Below, piece after piece: positions 33,935 through 45,073 of a stretch of 64,000 nucleotides of DNA (positions are counted from its first letter, which is position 1; the number at the start of each line of letters is the position of its first letter). The stretch comes from Paracamarosporium sp. OC-R06-R3 (taxonomy: Eukaryota > Ascomycota > Dothideomycetes > Pleosporales > Didymosphaeriaceae). Where the stretch lies: positions 1-64,000 of the forward strand of contig JACVRA010000178.1 in assembly GCA_019828545.1 (NCBI GenBank). Reading direction: 5' to 3'. The notes under the pieces are model-generated. The model was not told the origin of the DNA. It saw only the letters and a list, made by a program, of their open reading frames with translations, and searched no databases. Both the position numbers and the translations under genes were made by a program.

Positions 33935-34704
33935 TCAGACGGATTCCGTTCCGAATCCAGCACTTAGTCGCGCATCTTGACGGGCTTGTCTCGTTCGCGT
34001 TAACTGAACAAATCTCCCAAGCAGGATAAAAATGTACCGCTCGAGAAGGTCTTGTTCCCCATCGTGCTCCGACTTCTCCTCCCTCTTCTCAAACGCTTGG
34101 ATGATGGGTCTCACAGCCTTAAACTGGACCACGCAAGAGCACACCATGAACGTGTTGTATGGGTGCTGTATTCCGCTGGCTGAGTCAGCGCCTCTCCACG
34201 TCTTAACCCTCGCGTACTTGGTGTCGAAGCATTGCGTACCTGCGATGAAGCGATATACCGCGTTGGCCCGCTCTAGCAGCTCCGTGGCGCCCTCGGGAGG
34301 GAACGGGCGCAAGCACTCCACGGAGCAAGGCCAATACTTTGCGATACCGAATTCGTCGGGCACAGGCTCCGGCGGGGGTTGCCACGCTCGCAGCCGCTCG
34401 AGATTCGCGTTGCGCGTCCGCTTCTTTTCGCTCCACAACACTTCTCTACCACTCTCCGCCCAAGCTGTCACCTCGTCCGAATCGAGCTCCGCGAGGTAGC
34501 GCTTGAACTGGATCGCGTTAGCTTCATAGCCGTGCTAGGCCACGTACCACACACCTCGCGTAGGCCAAGTTCGCGAGACGCCTTGGTGGCCCAATCGAGG
34601 ATCTTGTCAAAGTCTTCCACGGTCTGATCGCCGGCCCTGAAACTTTTGCACTTCTTCCGCAGATTGTCCACTGCTGCGTTGTATCCGACGCTTTCCACGT
34701 CCAT
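33935..34704 (-). CDS. Hypothetical protein, 240 aa
   Basis: Two exons, 34704-34555 and 34507-33935, give 240 aa. The 47-nt intron starts GTGTGT, has an AGCTAAC branch site, and rejoins ELGLRE to FKRYLAEL in phase 0. The ATG at 34704 is required because the frame closes upstream with no acceptor between stop and ATG. The protein is not recognised. The N-terminal 100 residues are charged and mainly helical; the middle has scattered cysteines (YWPCSVECLRPFPP, GTQCF, MVCSCVV); the C terminus is helical and basic. It carries no signal peptide or membrane span. It is convergent with the gene at 32227 but I see no sequence similarity. Confidence 0.6.
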
Positions 34705-35794
34705 GGTCGTGCGGTTAGAAGGAGATTCACAAAACGTGGTGCATCACGAGCAGCGGGAAGACTCCAACACATCCTGTGGATGTTTGTGTAGGCTCTCCCC
34801 ATGGACGCAGCTTGCGGGAACACTACGCTGCGCTCAGGTAGTCTTGCAGCGCGGGAGAATGTTTGCATTCCGTGCACTGCCTCTGATGCGTGCGGACAAA
34901 TACCATGCTACGGCCATGCGTATACCCTAGGCTTCTGCCATCTCCCGTAGAGGCTCCCAGCAAGTCGTGACATGAAGCGGTGTACTCTGCTCCAGAGCGA
35001 TAGTCGATATACCAGGGGAGACAGAAAGTTGCGTACTTAACCATCCGCCAGGTGCAATGGATCCCCGCAGCGCTTCGCCCTCCACCCGCAATCAGTCCTG
35101 CCATGCGTACTTACGCGAGTTTGTCGCTCAGAGGTAGATTCCGGCGCCAGTCAGCAAAGATCAGCTTTGGAGAACGTGGCCATTCGCAAGACGGAAAACC
35201 CCTCCTTGCGGAGATGGGGAGTCGAAATGTAGTTTTCTGCAGACGTGTAGAAGGAAGACGTGTTGTGATCGTGAGTCATGGTGTGACCGATGTCTCTTGT
35301 CTGTATTATTGCTATCGCTCTCGTCTTCTTCTTCGTCTCGAGTATCGTGGCTAACAGCATCGTTAAAAACGTTCTATAGACATTCTTTCTAGACGTAACA
35401 CTTCGCAATCTCTAAGCGGTTCACATGTTCGAATTATACATATCTATAATTCTCTTTCCCTTCGCTTTGGCCTTTGTCATCTTCACAGAGTTTCTGAGGG
35501 GCTGAGAGGCTGAGAAGTTGATGCATAGGTCGGAGAGGTGATACAGGTTTGTGTATATGAGCCTGGATCAGGTGCAAGTTGTGACACATGCCAGAAGCGA
35601 GGCTGCCGTGTCCCCATGTACTAGAAGTAGGGAAAGGGTTGAAGCTTACTAAGCAGTAGAGAGTTGTTACCCTGGAGAAAAACCTCAAGACAGGGGATGA
35701 AGACTTAGGTTCTAGAGATTTCAATTCTAAAAAGGTGAAGATAAAATAAAAGCTAGAGTTGTTTTTTCTTCGAAAAACAGCAAAAAAATGATTT
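34705..35794. other. Gene-free interval left of the tRNA
   Basis: A 93-codon ATG frame at 34823-35104 (minus) with a CTECKH motif is the only candidate, and no splice path joins it to the gene at 34704. I leave it unannotated. The part from about 35340 rightward is AT-rich. Confidence 0.4.
35781..35790 (-). terminator. RNA polymerase III terminator of the tRNA gene
   Basis: Seven consecutive T on the minus strand, about 8 nt past the tRNA 3' end, is a standard Pol III stop. Confidence 0.85.
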
Positions 35795-35901
35795 TAGACC
35801 TGGTGGGGATCGAACCCACGGCATCCGCATTGCTAGATGTGCAGTCATAAGGATCTGACGAGCCTTATAAGAACGGCGCGCTACCACTGCGCCACAGGTC
35901 T
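35795..35901 (-). tRNA. tRNA-Ile(UAU) with an intron
   Basis: The minus strand folds as a tRNA. The 7-bp acceptor stem is AGACCTG/CAGGTCT, with A73 next. The D arm is GCGC-AGTGGTA-GCGC and the T arm GTGGG-TTCGATC-CCCAC. The anticodon loop CTTATAA carries TAT, after U33. An intron of about 35 nt follows position 37 and ends before ATGCGG. The anticodon stem pairs CCGT with GCGG, with a U-U at 31-39. Eukaryotic tRNA-Ile(UAU) genes usually carry an intron, and the flanks (CTTATAAG, GCAATG) match recalled homologues. A T7 Pol III terminator lies about 8 nt downstream. The gene decodes AUA. Confidence 0.9.
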
Positions 35902-37186
35902 GCGAAATTTGCAGAGCCAATTTGCTTTCAGAATGCGAACGTTTAAAATTAACATATACATATACCATTTGAGATATCCGACGTCATGTAAGAAAGGATT
36001 GGAGGTACCCGAGCATTAGTGAGAGCGGAGAACTTAAGCGAAATCAACCAATGAATAAGTCAGCAGTGGGGCCGTCCCTCTAACTAATACCCGAGCTCGA
36101 AATACGTAAAGTAGCCTCTGCCTATACATGACCTCTAGATGCGGCAGGATCTACGACTACACTACTTTTAGGTGTATAGTTAAGATATAGATTTCAACGT
36201 ATAGTCGTACGGGACGGGTCAAGCTGTTTGGAAGGGAATAAACATATGCAGTGGTTGGCATTGCTTTGCAGGACTTTACAAGTAGATGTCCTATGGCTTA
36301 GGGGATGTGCATTATGTTTAAGCTACGCAAAATCTTATAGCTTAAACAAAGACGAAAATGCGCTTTCGGTAGTGTCTCCAAATATTACAACCACAATGGG
36401 TGCCAAATCGAAATGTCGTTTCTATAACCCACCATACTCCGAACACAATTGCATCTGCATCTTAATATTTGCTTTGAAAATCTAACCCTACCATGCTATG
36501 CAGCTAAGTCTGACTATAAGACATTTGTTAAAGGGCTATTGTTCTGCAGTCTTTGTACATGCGGGCGATACGTGGATAGAGCGGCTGAGAGCGCAATTGA
36601 TTTCGTCAGCAACTGTGAGCAATTGCATCAATTGAACAATCCAAACTGAGCGGAAACAGGCCGAATGAACTAATATCACATATAGCCATGACCGGCACTA
36701 CGCAATGAAGTTGGCGTGATGACATGTTTCGCAGAGTGTGCATGGGATAGGTGGCTGGAACGGCGTCAGAAGAGGGGCTGGATGTTGGACCAATCTAGAC
36801 TAGATTGGTCAGTTCCGAGCTTCTTAGTCCACATCACGACGTCCTACTTTCACCATCACTTGCAGAACATCATTCACCTCCTTCACCTTTGATCATTGGT
36901 CGAAGTACCTGCTTCGGCTATAAGCGGTAAGTATGAATTCCGTTTACTTGTGTTACTTCCCTGCGCGCGAACCTCTCCACCTCCCTCTCCACCTCGGTAC
37001 TCCCCGTGCACTCCACTGTGAGAGCTGTTCGCTTCAAGGCCACGCCGCCCTTTATTGGAACCGTGTATTCCTAGCCAACTCTCAATATGTATTTTGCTTT
37101 CCACTTGCTGCGCACGCAAGCGATAATAACCTCGGTACAGGCGCGTCCCCAGCTTTCTACTCGCGCTCCTACCTTCGGTAGCAAGC
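35902..37186. other. Gene-free interval between the tRNA and DPP5
   Basis: About 1.3 kb without a supported exon. The left part (36.0-36.65 kb) is AT-rich with short unrelated frames. The right part is the DPP5 promoter and holds a perfect inverted repeat at 36788-36810. Confidence 0.5.
36788..36810. promoter_or_regulatory. Perfect 11-bp inverted repeat with opposed CCAAT boxes
   Basis: GACCAATCTAG is followed after one base by its exact reverse complement. Each arm holds a CCAAT core, so the palindrome presents CCAAT on both strands. It lies 377 bp upstream of the DPP5 ATG. CCAAT is the HAP/CBF complex site in fungi; function here is inferred. Confidence 0.5.
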
Positions 37187-39503
37187 ATGACCATCCGCGC
37201 AAACAAGTTCACACCTGAAGTCTTGCTCAGTGCACCACGCCGGTCAGAGGGTAATCCGAACTCAGACGGCTCCAAGGTTCTCTACAGCACGTCAACGTAC
37301 AGCTTCGAGGAGCACGCCAAGACTTCTGAGATCCGCGTGGCAGACATCAAGAGCGGTGAGACTAGACTGATCACTGATGAAGAAGGTGCAAGCGAGCCAC
37401 AATGGCTGGATGAAGAGACTATTTTGCTGCTGAGTGAAGGGGAGGAAGGCACGAGCGTCAAGGTGGGCCCTGTGAACGGCTTTGGTAACAGGTATGTGTA
37501 TCCTAAAAGTCTAGTTGCCGTATCAGCAGTCTACGGTCGTTGTATTGGCCCAGCAAGGCAATGGTTGTTCGCAAGGTTTCAGCGTGTTATATTTGCCTAG
37601 TTTGAGCTGACCTGATCACAGCAGCTACGATGCCGGTACGATCAAGGGCTCGGTCGGCAATGTGAAGCTGGTGTCACTCGATGATGGTGCATACGGCATT
37701 GCGGTGACAGGTAAAGCAACTCCGTCCGGCGATCTTTATAATGAGAAAGAAAATAAGAAGCCGCAATCTTCCGGCCGATTGTACAAGTCGCTCTTTGTAC
37801 GCCACTGGGACCACTGGGTTACCGAGAACCGTAACGCCATCTTCCTGGGCACGCTCAAGAAAGACAGCGGCAAATACAAGCTTTCGGAGCTGAAGAATGC
37901 CCTCAAAGGATCGAAGCTTGAGAGTCCGATCGACCCCTTTGGTGGAACCGACAACTTTGACATTTCGAGCCACGGTCTGGTGTTCACCGCAAAGGATCCT
38001 GAGTTGAACCCAGCTACGCATACGAAGACGAACATCTACACCATCACGGCGAAGGACTTCTGGTGCGAGCTTTCGAAGGATCTGCCAGAACCTTTCAAGG
38101 TTCCTATTCACGGGTTTGAAGGTGCAAGCACGAGGCCAACTTGGGACAACGAGGGCAAAGCGATTGCATTCTTCTCCATGCGAACAGACGGATATGAATC
38201 AGACAAGAACCAAGTCTTCATCATTCCAGACTGGACCAACCCAGGATGGGTTCAGCATCTTTGGGCGACCGAAGATGGGAAGGGTTCCTGGGATCGCAGC
38301 CCTCAATCCATTACGTGGGGTGCTAACCAGGAAGTTTATTTTACTGCTGAAGAAGCTGGTCGGATAAGTCTATTCGCTTCATCGTCAGACTTCAACAAGT
38401 TGACACGCACGCCTAAATTGATTGTCAAGGGTGGAGGGATCTCAAGCGCAGTTTTGTTAAAGGATGGATCGCTATTTCTGTCGTCCTCCAGCCTCATTGA
38501 GAACAGCTTGTATTCGATACTGCCTGCGAGCGCGTTCCTTGAGATCAGCGCGAATGGTAACTCGTACTCGTTGCCGCTTGATGATAGCGCTCCAGGACAT
38601 TACCCAGCTGATCGGGTTACAAAATACGTCTCATCCAATACACGCAGTGGCTCCACCTTCGGACTATCCCGCAACCAGATCGAGGAAATATGGTACCAGG
38701 GTGCGAACAACAAGACGTACGTCCACGCTTGGGTCTTCAAGCCTTCAAATTTCAAGAAAGACCACAAGTATCCGCTGGCATACTTCATCCACGGCGGTCC
38801 TCAAGGCGCGTGGGAAGACGCATGGTCTACGCGCTGGAACCCCGCTGTATTTGCAGAACAAGGATATGTCGTCGTCGCGCCGAACCCAACGGGTAGCACA
38901 GGCTACGGGCAAAACTTCACCGACGCCATCCAGGGCCAATGGGGTGGTCTTCCTTACCAAGATCTAGTCAAGGGCTTCGAGTACATCAAAAACAATCTCT
39001 CGTACGTCGACACGAATCGCTCTGTCGCGCTTGGTGCCTCGTACGGCGGGTACATGATGAATTGGATTCAAGGTCACGAACTCGGTCGCCAGTTCAAAGC
39101 TCTCGTTACGCACGACGGCGTATTCAGCATGACTGCGCAAATGGCGTCGGAGGAACTCTACTTCCCCTTCCATGATGTTAAGGGCACGCTTTGGGAGAAC
39201 CCCGAAGGCTGGGCTCAATGGGATCCGTCGCGCTTTGCTGGAAACTGGGCTACGCCTCATCTGATCATTCATTCCGAGAAGGACTATCGGTTGACGATGA
39301 ACGAGGGACTGTCAGCCTTCAATGTGCTACAGACGAGGGGCGTACCGAGCCAGTTTTTGACTTTCCCGGATGAGAATCACTGGGTGTTGAAACCGGAGAA
39401 TAGCCTTGTTTGGCATGAGACTGTACTAGATTGGATTAATGGGTATGCTGGATTGGAAAAGTACACCGAGTGGAGGGCGAAGAACGGGGCTGCACGCAAA
39501 TAG
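37187..39503 (+). CDS. dpp5: Dipeptidyl-peptidase V (S9 family), form without visible signal peptide
   Basis: Two exons, 37187-37491 and 37625-39503, give 727 aa. The N-terminal beta-propeller carries family motifs (APRRSEGNPNSDG, LYKSLFVRHWDHW, PFGG). The C-terminal alpha/beta hydrolase has Ser574 in GASYGGYM, Asp655 in HSEKDYRL and His687 in DENHWV, with the family's spacing. IHGGPQGAW and NPTGSTGYG are also typical. The enzyme releases X-Ala, His-Ser and Ser-Tyr type dipeptides; Aspergillus DppV is a major secreted antigen. Here the N terminus MTIRANKFTPEVLLS lacks a signal peptide and I find no upstream exon that would supply one. The 133-nt intron ends at CAGCAG and gives FGNS-YDAGT. A cytosolic isoform is one reading. 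Confidence 0.92.
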
Positions 39504-39888
39504 TGGTCGCGTCAAGTACGAGCATGATATGTTCCAGGTTTACGTGTCCGAACATTACAATGAACAAAGGAGCATCGCCACCAAAGATGCCACTTGAACT
39601 TTAGTTAGAACATCAAGTGTCCTGATTACAAACTTCACACTCGCGTTATATGCCATTACAGTGTCTTGCCTTGCAATATTGCATTTCTACAGCACTAAAA
39701 ACTTGAGTGCGTATAGGAAATACATAACATGTGTCATGGGATTCCATCTGAAGCCCAACTTTCATAGCCCTCTGCCGCCACACATACGGCGGTGCTGCTC
39801 CCATGTTTTGGTCATCTCAATCAGATCAGTCGGGTCCTTGTTCCGTATAACGTCGAAGAAAATCCGCTTGGAGAAGGTTTGATATGGC
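39504..39888. other. Convergent 3' region
   Basis: This lies between the DPP5 stop and the stop of the minus-strand 3-beta-HSD-type gene. Nothing besides 3' UTRs is expected. Confidence 0.5.
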
Positions 39889-40977
39889 TCAGTTCGATTT
39901 TTTGTCGGATTCGTGAGCTAGATAATGCTGCACAGCTCGCTTGATCCCTTCCTGCATACTGACCTGAGGTCGGTATCCCAGCCGTTCTTTCGCCTTTGAA
40001 ATGTTAAATGTCCGGGTCATGGTGAGGTACTTAACCATGCGGCGGTTAACATTGGATTCCTTGGATCCAAGACTGAATGCCCAGACGGCCCATTCCGCGA
40101 CGACGGCGAAGGCGTAGTATACTGGAGTCGGTACCACTGTCACTTTGTCCCTGGGAACCGGGTGGCCAGCCTCGGCAGCCATGGCCCGAACAAAGTTCCA
40201 GAAGGGCCAGTGGTCGTCGTTGGTGATGAAGAAGGCTTCTCCATTCACTTTTAGAGGACTATCGCGGTCGGCACGACCGTCGGACTCGCGGAGTAGGGCG
40301 TCTGCAGCCAGAATGTGGGCATGGGCAGTATTGCCAATATAAGTCAAGTCAAAGAGGTTGGTGCCGTCGCCGATTTGGAATTTTGCTCGGCCAGTCCTGG
40401 CGCTTGCGATCATTTGCGGTGTTGCCGTCGTATCGCCTTCGCCAAACAGGAGCGAACCACGCAGCCTAGTAGTAAGCAAGCCGTTGTGTCGGTTCGCACC
40501 TTGGATCAAGTCTTCGGCCATAGCCTTGGTATGGCTATAGAACTCGGTTTGTTCGGGCCAGTAGAAAAGGCGTCCCTCCTCGGTAGCTTCCACAAGGTTG
40601 GTTATGTTGTTGTGGATGACAGACGAACTGGAGGTGTAGACCAGAGCTTTCACATAGTCTGTCTCGGCAATGCAGTCGAGTAGAACCTTGGTTCCGCCTA
40701 CGTTTACATTCTCATACAACTTGTGTGTGTTCTTCTGGCCCATGAGCTGGGGGGATACCGTGTGCATGATTACCTTTGGTCTGACAGTTTCCAACATCGA
40801 GCGCACATCTTTCGCTGAGGTGATGCTCCCCTCAATATACTTTGCTCCCGGCACACGATTAACATCAGTCTGAATGTCAAAAGCAGTCACATCCGATGCC
40901 TTCTTGGTGTCGAGAATTTGCTTGATGATATGGTGGCTAAGACCTCCGCAGCCACTAAGCACAAGAACTGGATCCAT
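39889..40977 (-). CDS. 3-beta-hydroxysteroid dehydrogenase/C-3 sterol dehydrogenase family protein (ERG26-like)
   Basis: A single exon of 362 aa. The N-terminal dinucleotide site is VLSGCGGLSHHI, a Gly-rich turn diverged from the common G-x-x-G-x-x-G. The catalytic pair is Tyr147-x-x-x-Lys151 in FYSHTKAMAED, preceded by YTSSSSV. The family-typical DLTYIGNTAHAH and a late hydrophobic segment (YYAFAVVAEWAVWAFSLG) are present. Extended-SDR enzymes of this group oxidise the 3-hydroxyl of sterol-4-carboxylates (Erg26) or related steroids. The hydrophobic segment suggests ER-membrane association. The first ATG at 40977 is followed at once by the cofactor motif, as in Erg26. Whether this is the ergosterol enzyme or a paralogue cannot be told here. 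Confidence 0.82.
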   Translation of the reverse strand: MDPVLVLSGCGGLSHHIIKQILDTKKASDVTAFDIQTDVNRVPGAKYIEGSITSAKDVRSMLETVRPKVIMHTVSPQLMGQKNTHKLYENVNVGGTKVLLDCIAETDYVKALVYTSSSSVIHNNITNLVEATEEGRLFYWPEQTEFYSHTKAMAEDLIQGANRHNGLLTTRLRGSLLFGEGDTTATPQMIASARTGRAKFQIGDGTNLFDLTYIGNTAHAHILAADALLRESDGRADRDSPLKVNGEAFFITNDDHWPFWNFVRAMAAEAGHPVPRDKVTVVPTPVYYAFAVVAEWAVWAFSLGSKESNVNRRMVKYLTMTRTFNISKAKERLGYRPQVSMQEGIKRAVQHYLAHESDKKSN

Positions 40978-42659
40978 GTGTAAGTGAGAGAGTAAGAGGG
41001 TGTGGGAGAGAAGTTGTGTGATGGGAAACTAAGGGAGAAGCATGAAGAGGGGCAAAACAAGAGCGATGTGAAGGAGGGAGGTAGATGATTCATTGATGCG
41101 GCACAGTTCAGTCACGTGCGAGTATTATACAGCACCCTGAAGTATTTTACAAGGGTTCATCTCAGAGAAAACTTTCCGCTCCTATTACGCCCCAAACAAC
41201 TGGATTATTCTCATGTACGTGCAAGTCTACTCACGGTCATCTAAGTTTCGGACTATGAATCTACAACTCCACACGAAGGAGCAATACCACCGACAAAACT
41301 CAAAGGGTAGACTCCTTTCTCAAAATATTCCTAGCATCACCGAGGTCCAGTATCTCTGCGTCAAATACAGTGGACGACTGGAACTGTTGCTAAACTCTCG
41401 AACACGATAGAGGTGGCGGCTGCTTGTGGTTATCTGGAATCTGCACCTGGCTCCGGCTCTTCCTAGTCTTGAACAGCAAGTACCGAAGTGCACTTTCAGC
41501 ACCCGTCTTGACTATCTACATAAAGCTCAAGAGAAAGACTAAACAGCTGCATATAATGGCTAGATTGATCTTGACCGTGCTATTGGCTGGGGCAGAACGC
41601 GGGTGATCAAATGTGTCCATCTCGAGGATATACACTTACATGGAATTGGAAATCAGAGAGATAGAGTAGAACTGGTCGCATACTCAAGCTTCTATCGCTT
41701 TACTGCAATATTGAAGCAAAAACGCGCATGCGGCAGGATGAGTAGATAGGCAGATAGTGGGGTTTTTGTACAAGTGAGCTATGCCGTCTCATCACCGGTA
41801 AGATGATGCTTGTAGAGCCGCTAGTTGTACTCTAATGTAGCCCTCCAGCTAGAATTCGCACATGATCTTGATGCACATGCTATTTACTAATGGAGTACAT
41901 CCGTTCTTTTGCATTTTGTAGTAATATAGCTGCAAGTAACGCTGCAAAATATGCATTTCAAGGCCTCTACTTTGCGCTTGTGCTGGGAGAGCAGGTTGCG
42001 TGACGATTTCCCCATGTAGATGGTAGAGTCAGCCTTGAGGCAGGACTTGAGGGATTTTCCTGCGCAAATGCAATGTCGGAACAACAGCTTGGTATTTGCC
42101 TAGGCTAATACGCGGCTGATGTGTCATGGGCTGGGACTCAATCAACGCAAGAGGACGTACTGGTGGGGTAGCCACAACCTTTATTGGCCTCCCCACTGCT
42201 GATTAGGCTTCTTTTGCTGTGTACCGTGGTTACTCTTGACGTCAAATCAGCTTCCTGTAATTGCATCATTGGCCTAAGAAAAATCTTCTTTAAATTCTGT
42301 GATAGCCTAATCCTATGTACCGGTCAGGGGGAGATATGCGAGCTCGTTTTCCAAGATAACTCAGCCACAGTTGCCAGTGTACGGTGGCTGAGTGGTCATG
42401 AAGAATGAGCTTACTCGCAAGGCTGAAACTCGTTCTCCTTCTGCCACCCACAACTTCTCTATTTTCGAGTAGCATACATATTAAGCATCAGAAGGTGATT
42501 TTGACCCACTCGGACCAGACCATTGCTCTTCGGATTTTGCGACAACTGTCGTCCTGCCTACACTGGTAGGCTTTGCCTTCATAATCAGCTACCTAGATTC
42601 TCATATAAGAAACCCATGCGTTTGTCATAAACTTATGAGCCGAAACACTTACTCATAAC
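40978..42659. other. Gene-free interval
   Basis: Almost 1.7 kb with no exon I can support. Frames are under 75 aa. A Cys/Lys-rich frame at 41887-42084 (minus) has no family match I can name. Both ends should hold promoters of divergent genes. Confidence 0.45.
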
Positions 42660-45073
42660 ATGGCGGGAGGACCAGGATCACCAGCTTCAGGCAGCTGGAT
42701 CTGTAGCCGTTGTGGGGCAAGTAATTCTAGTCTCACGCCCAATTTCTGTCCCGTGTGTGGGGACAGCCTTGGTGCACCTTGGTGGAGTCAAGATGAACAT
42801 CACTCTAGAGAAGCTTTAAATGAGCCATATACCATTGACGGTACGTTTTAAATCTGATACAAATGCTGGTGCCCTGGGCACACCGTTCGATAAGACTTCG
42901 GTGGTTTGATTGGTGAATCATGGGTTGAATTTTACACAGCACTGATGACATCCTAGACTACGATTCCGAAGTAGATGAACCATCCAGAGACGAATTCTGG
43001 TCAGATGCATCGAGCTTCACTTCAGGAACGTCGCTCGGTGCGTTAGCACCCTATGGTGGCCAGGACTTTATGTTACAAGAATACATCGAGCTGTTAATTA
43101 ATGACCCCGTTATACATCAGCTTCTCACCAAAGCCCTCAACAGCGACGTGGACAAAGATCGACTCGAACGCAGACTACGACGTCTCCTGAAATTACTTGG
43201 GACCGATTTGCGTGCAGAATCGCAATCTCCAGAACAGCGTAGGATCTCCAAATTCATAGCTTTGAGATCGCGACCTGCTGTTTCAGCACTACTGCACCGA
43301 ATGGTTGGCTTTGAGGCTGCGAAAACAGGCCACACAGGTGGTGAGGGAGCAGCAAGCAGCTCTGAAGATGACACCGAGTGAGTTCTGCTCCATCTGACTA
43401 ATCACAAACTACTGCGTTTTAATGACTTGATGTTATAGACCAGAAGAAGACCTTCCAGTTGAAGAAAACGAGGAACCAAATCTCGCAAGGGCTCTGAAAT
43501 TCGTCATCGATAGCAACGCGTTCGAGAAGCTGCGACAAAGTTTGCAAGATTTGGTCCATCCTACCTTGAGCTCGATGATCTGCGGATACGTCGAGAAGAG
43601 CGGTAAGCGATTGGCTGATAGTACTCGAAACGACTGGATAAGAACCGGTCATGAACTAGCTGATGACATCTGCGATGTTTACCTTTCTTCAATACATATT
43701 ACCGGCAGCGTTCCACTGTTAGAGTTAATTCCTTGGCAAAAAGGCATCGAAAATTTGACGGGTCAAAATTGGGATTGGTGGCCGTTGCATCCCTCTGATC
43801 AAAGGTGGTTACTTGAGATGGACTACGTGTAAGTGGTGTGGGCCATACTAACGTTTGCATGATCTCTACAATCATTAGCTAACTATTTCTGATTCCAGAT
43901 ACTTGTCCTGGATCTGTGTAAGTACTGAGCAAGTCGAAAGATCATGCTACATGCGTAGTATCATACTCAGGTAACTTACAAAGACATAGAAATGTGGACA
44001 AAATCAGCGGAAAGCTGTTCCAGAATCGTTAGCATTGCGAGTTGAACAATTTGCTAAACAGTTAGCTGTATCAACTGGTAGTTCGACTCCAGGCCCGAGT
44101 CCACAGCCGCCTCCATCGGTAGCGCAAAGCCCACCATCCAGAAGTATTTCGCAGCCTCAACAGGGCGCTGGAAGCAGTAATCTACACGGTATCCAGGCGT
44201 TGCAGAGTCACCCAGACCCTGTACATACTAACGGTGCAGCAAGTCAGAGTTGGAAAGGCTGGGTGTTGCTCGTAGTCCGATCAAACAATGACTACGGTCT
44301 CGCCCAGATCAACGTACAACGGCTGACGACAGACATGTTCTTCACGCAGCTTCACTCAGAATACATCAGACTAAGGGGATGTATAGCCCGACACCTTAGC
44401 GTCTGGCGTTATTCTCATTGTGACTTTTACAAGGTGCGTAACGTCGACTTTACCCTCATTGCAGGCTGTCGACAAACTAACATGTGCAGTTTCGATTGTG
44501 GGAGCCAGACGCTCCGGCGCCACTCGAGGGAAATCAATACCCGGACCCCCAAGATCAAGAATACGAGTACCATCCCGATGCATTGCGAGACATGCCGCCA
44601 ATCGAAAGGAATGAGTTCAAGACACGCCACAACAGGATCAATGCTATGAGCAGATTTCACATCTACCACCGTGAGTAACACTGCCCTTCCATTGCAGCTA
44701 GACCTTCACATTAATAGCATCCCTAGATAAAAAATGTATCTGTGCGAAAGCGAAAAACAATCAACACAATATTCGCATTATCGAGCTGCTTCCGAAAAAG
44801 AAGTCTCAGTTAGACGTGACCTCGGATCAAAGGCCTAACTTCTGGGGACTGTACGCTCGTCAAGAGATCAGCTTCTTCCGTGTACTCCTGTACAACTTCA
44901 TGTGTATCTGTCCCTTTATTTGGTTCTTTTTTATGTGGTTGTTTGCCTGGGGCCACAGTGGAGACCAGCAGAATGCTTCGGTGCCGCTCATGATGACGCT
45001 GACCTTTCTGTCCATCTTTTGGACTACCTTCATTGCTAGTCTCTGGCAAAGCAAGGATGGTAACATGGCTTGA
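42660..45073 (+). CDS. Zinc-ribbon protein with C-terminal pair of transmembrane helices
   Basis: Seven exons, 42660-42840, 42957-43377, 43439-43828, 43899-43917, 43990-44433, 44490-44670 and 44727-45073, give 660 aa. Residues 13-36 form a RanBP2-like zinc ribbon (WICSRCG...FCPVCGD). About 80-330 are mostly helical and acidic in part. A Ser/Pro/Gln-rich linker follows (about 355-410). The region WKGWVLLVV to WRYSHCDFYKFRLWEPD and the C-terminal helices (about 598-620, 631-652) recall a widespread uncharacterised fungal family with two terminal membrane helices; I cannot name it. Exon 4 is only 19 nt and is needed to keep the frame (MDYVYLSWIC-KCGQNQ). The acceptor of the last intron skips a nearer TAG that would bring a stop. 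Function unknown. Confidence 0.72.
43899..43917 (+). other. 19-nt internal coding exon
   Basis: Exon 4 of the zinc-ribbon gene encodes six and a third codons (YLSWIC). It is bounded by CCAG and GTAAGT, and it alone restores phase between the flanking exons. Confidence 0.65.

Noticed and set aside
34823..35104. 93-residue minus-strand frame with a CTECKH motif upstream of the 240-aa hypothetical gene
   Set aside because: No donor/acceptor pair joins it in frame to 34704, where the frame is closed upstream; a separate small gene is not supported by any family.
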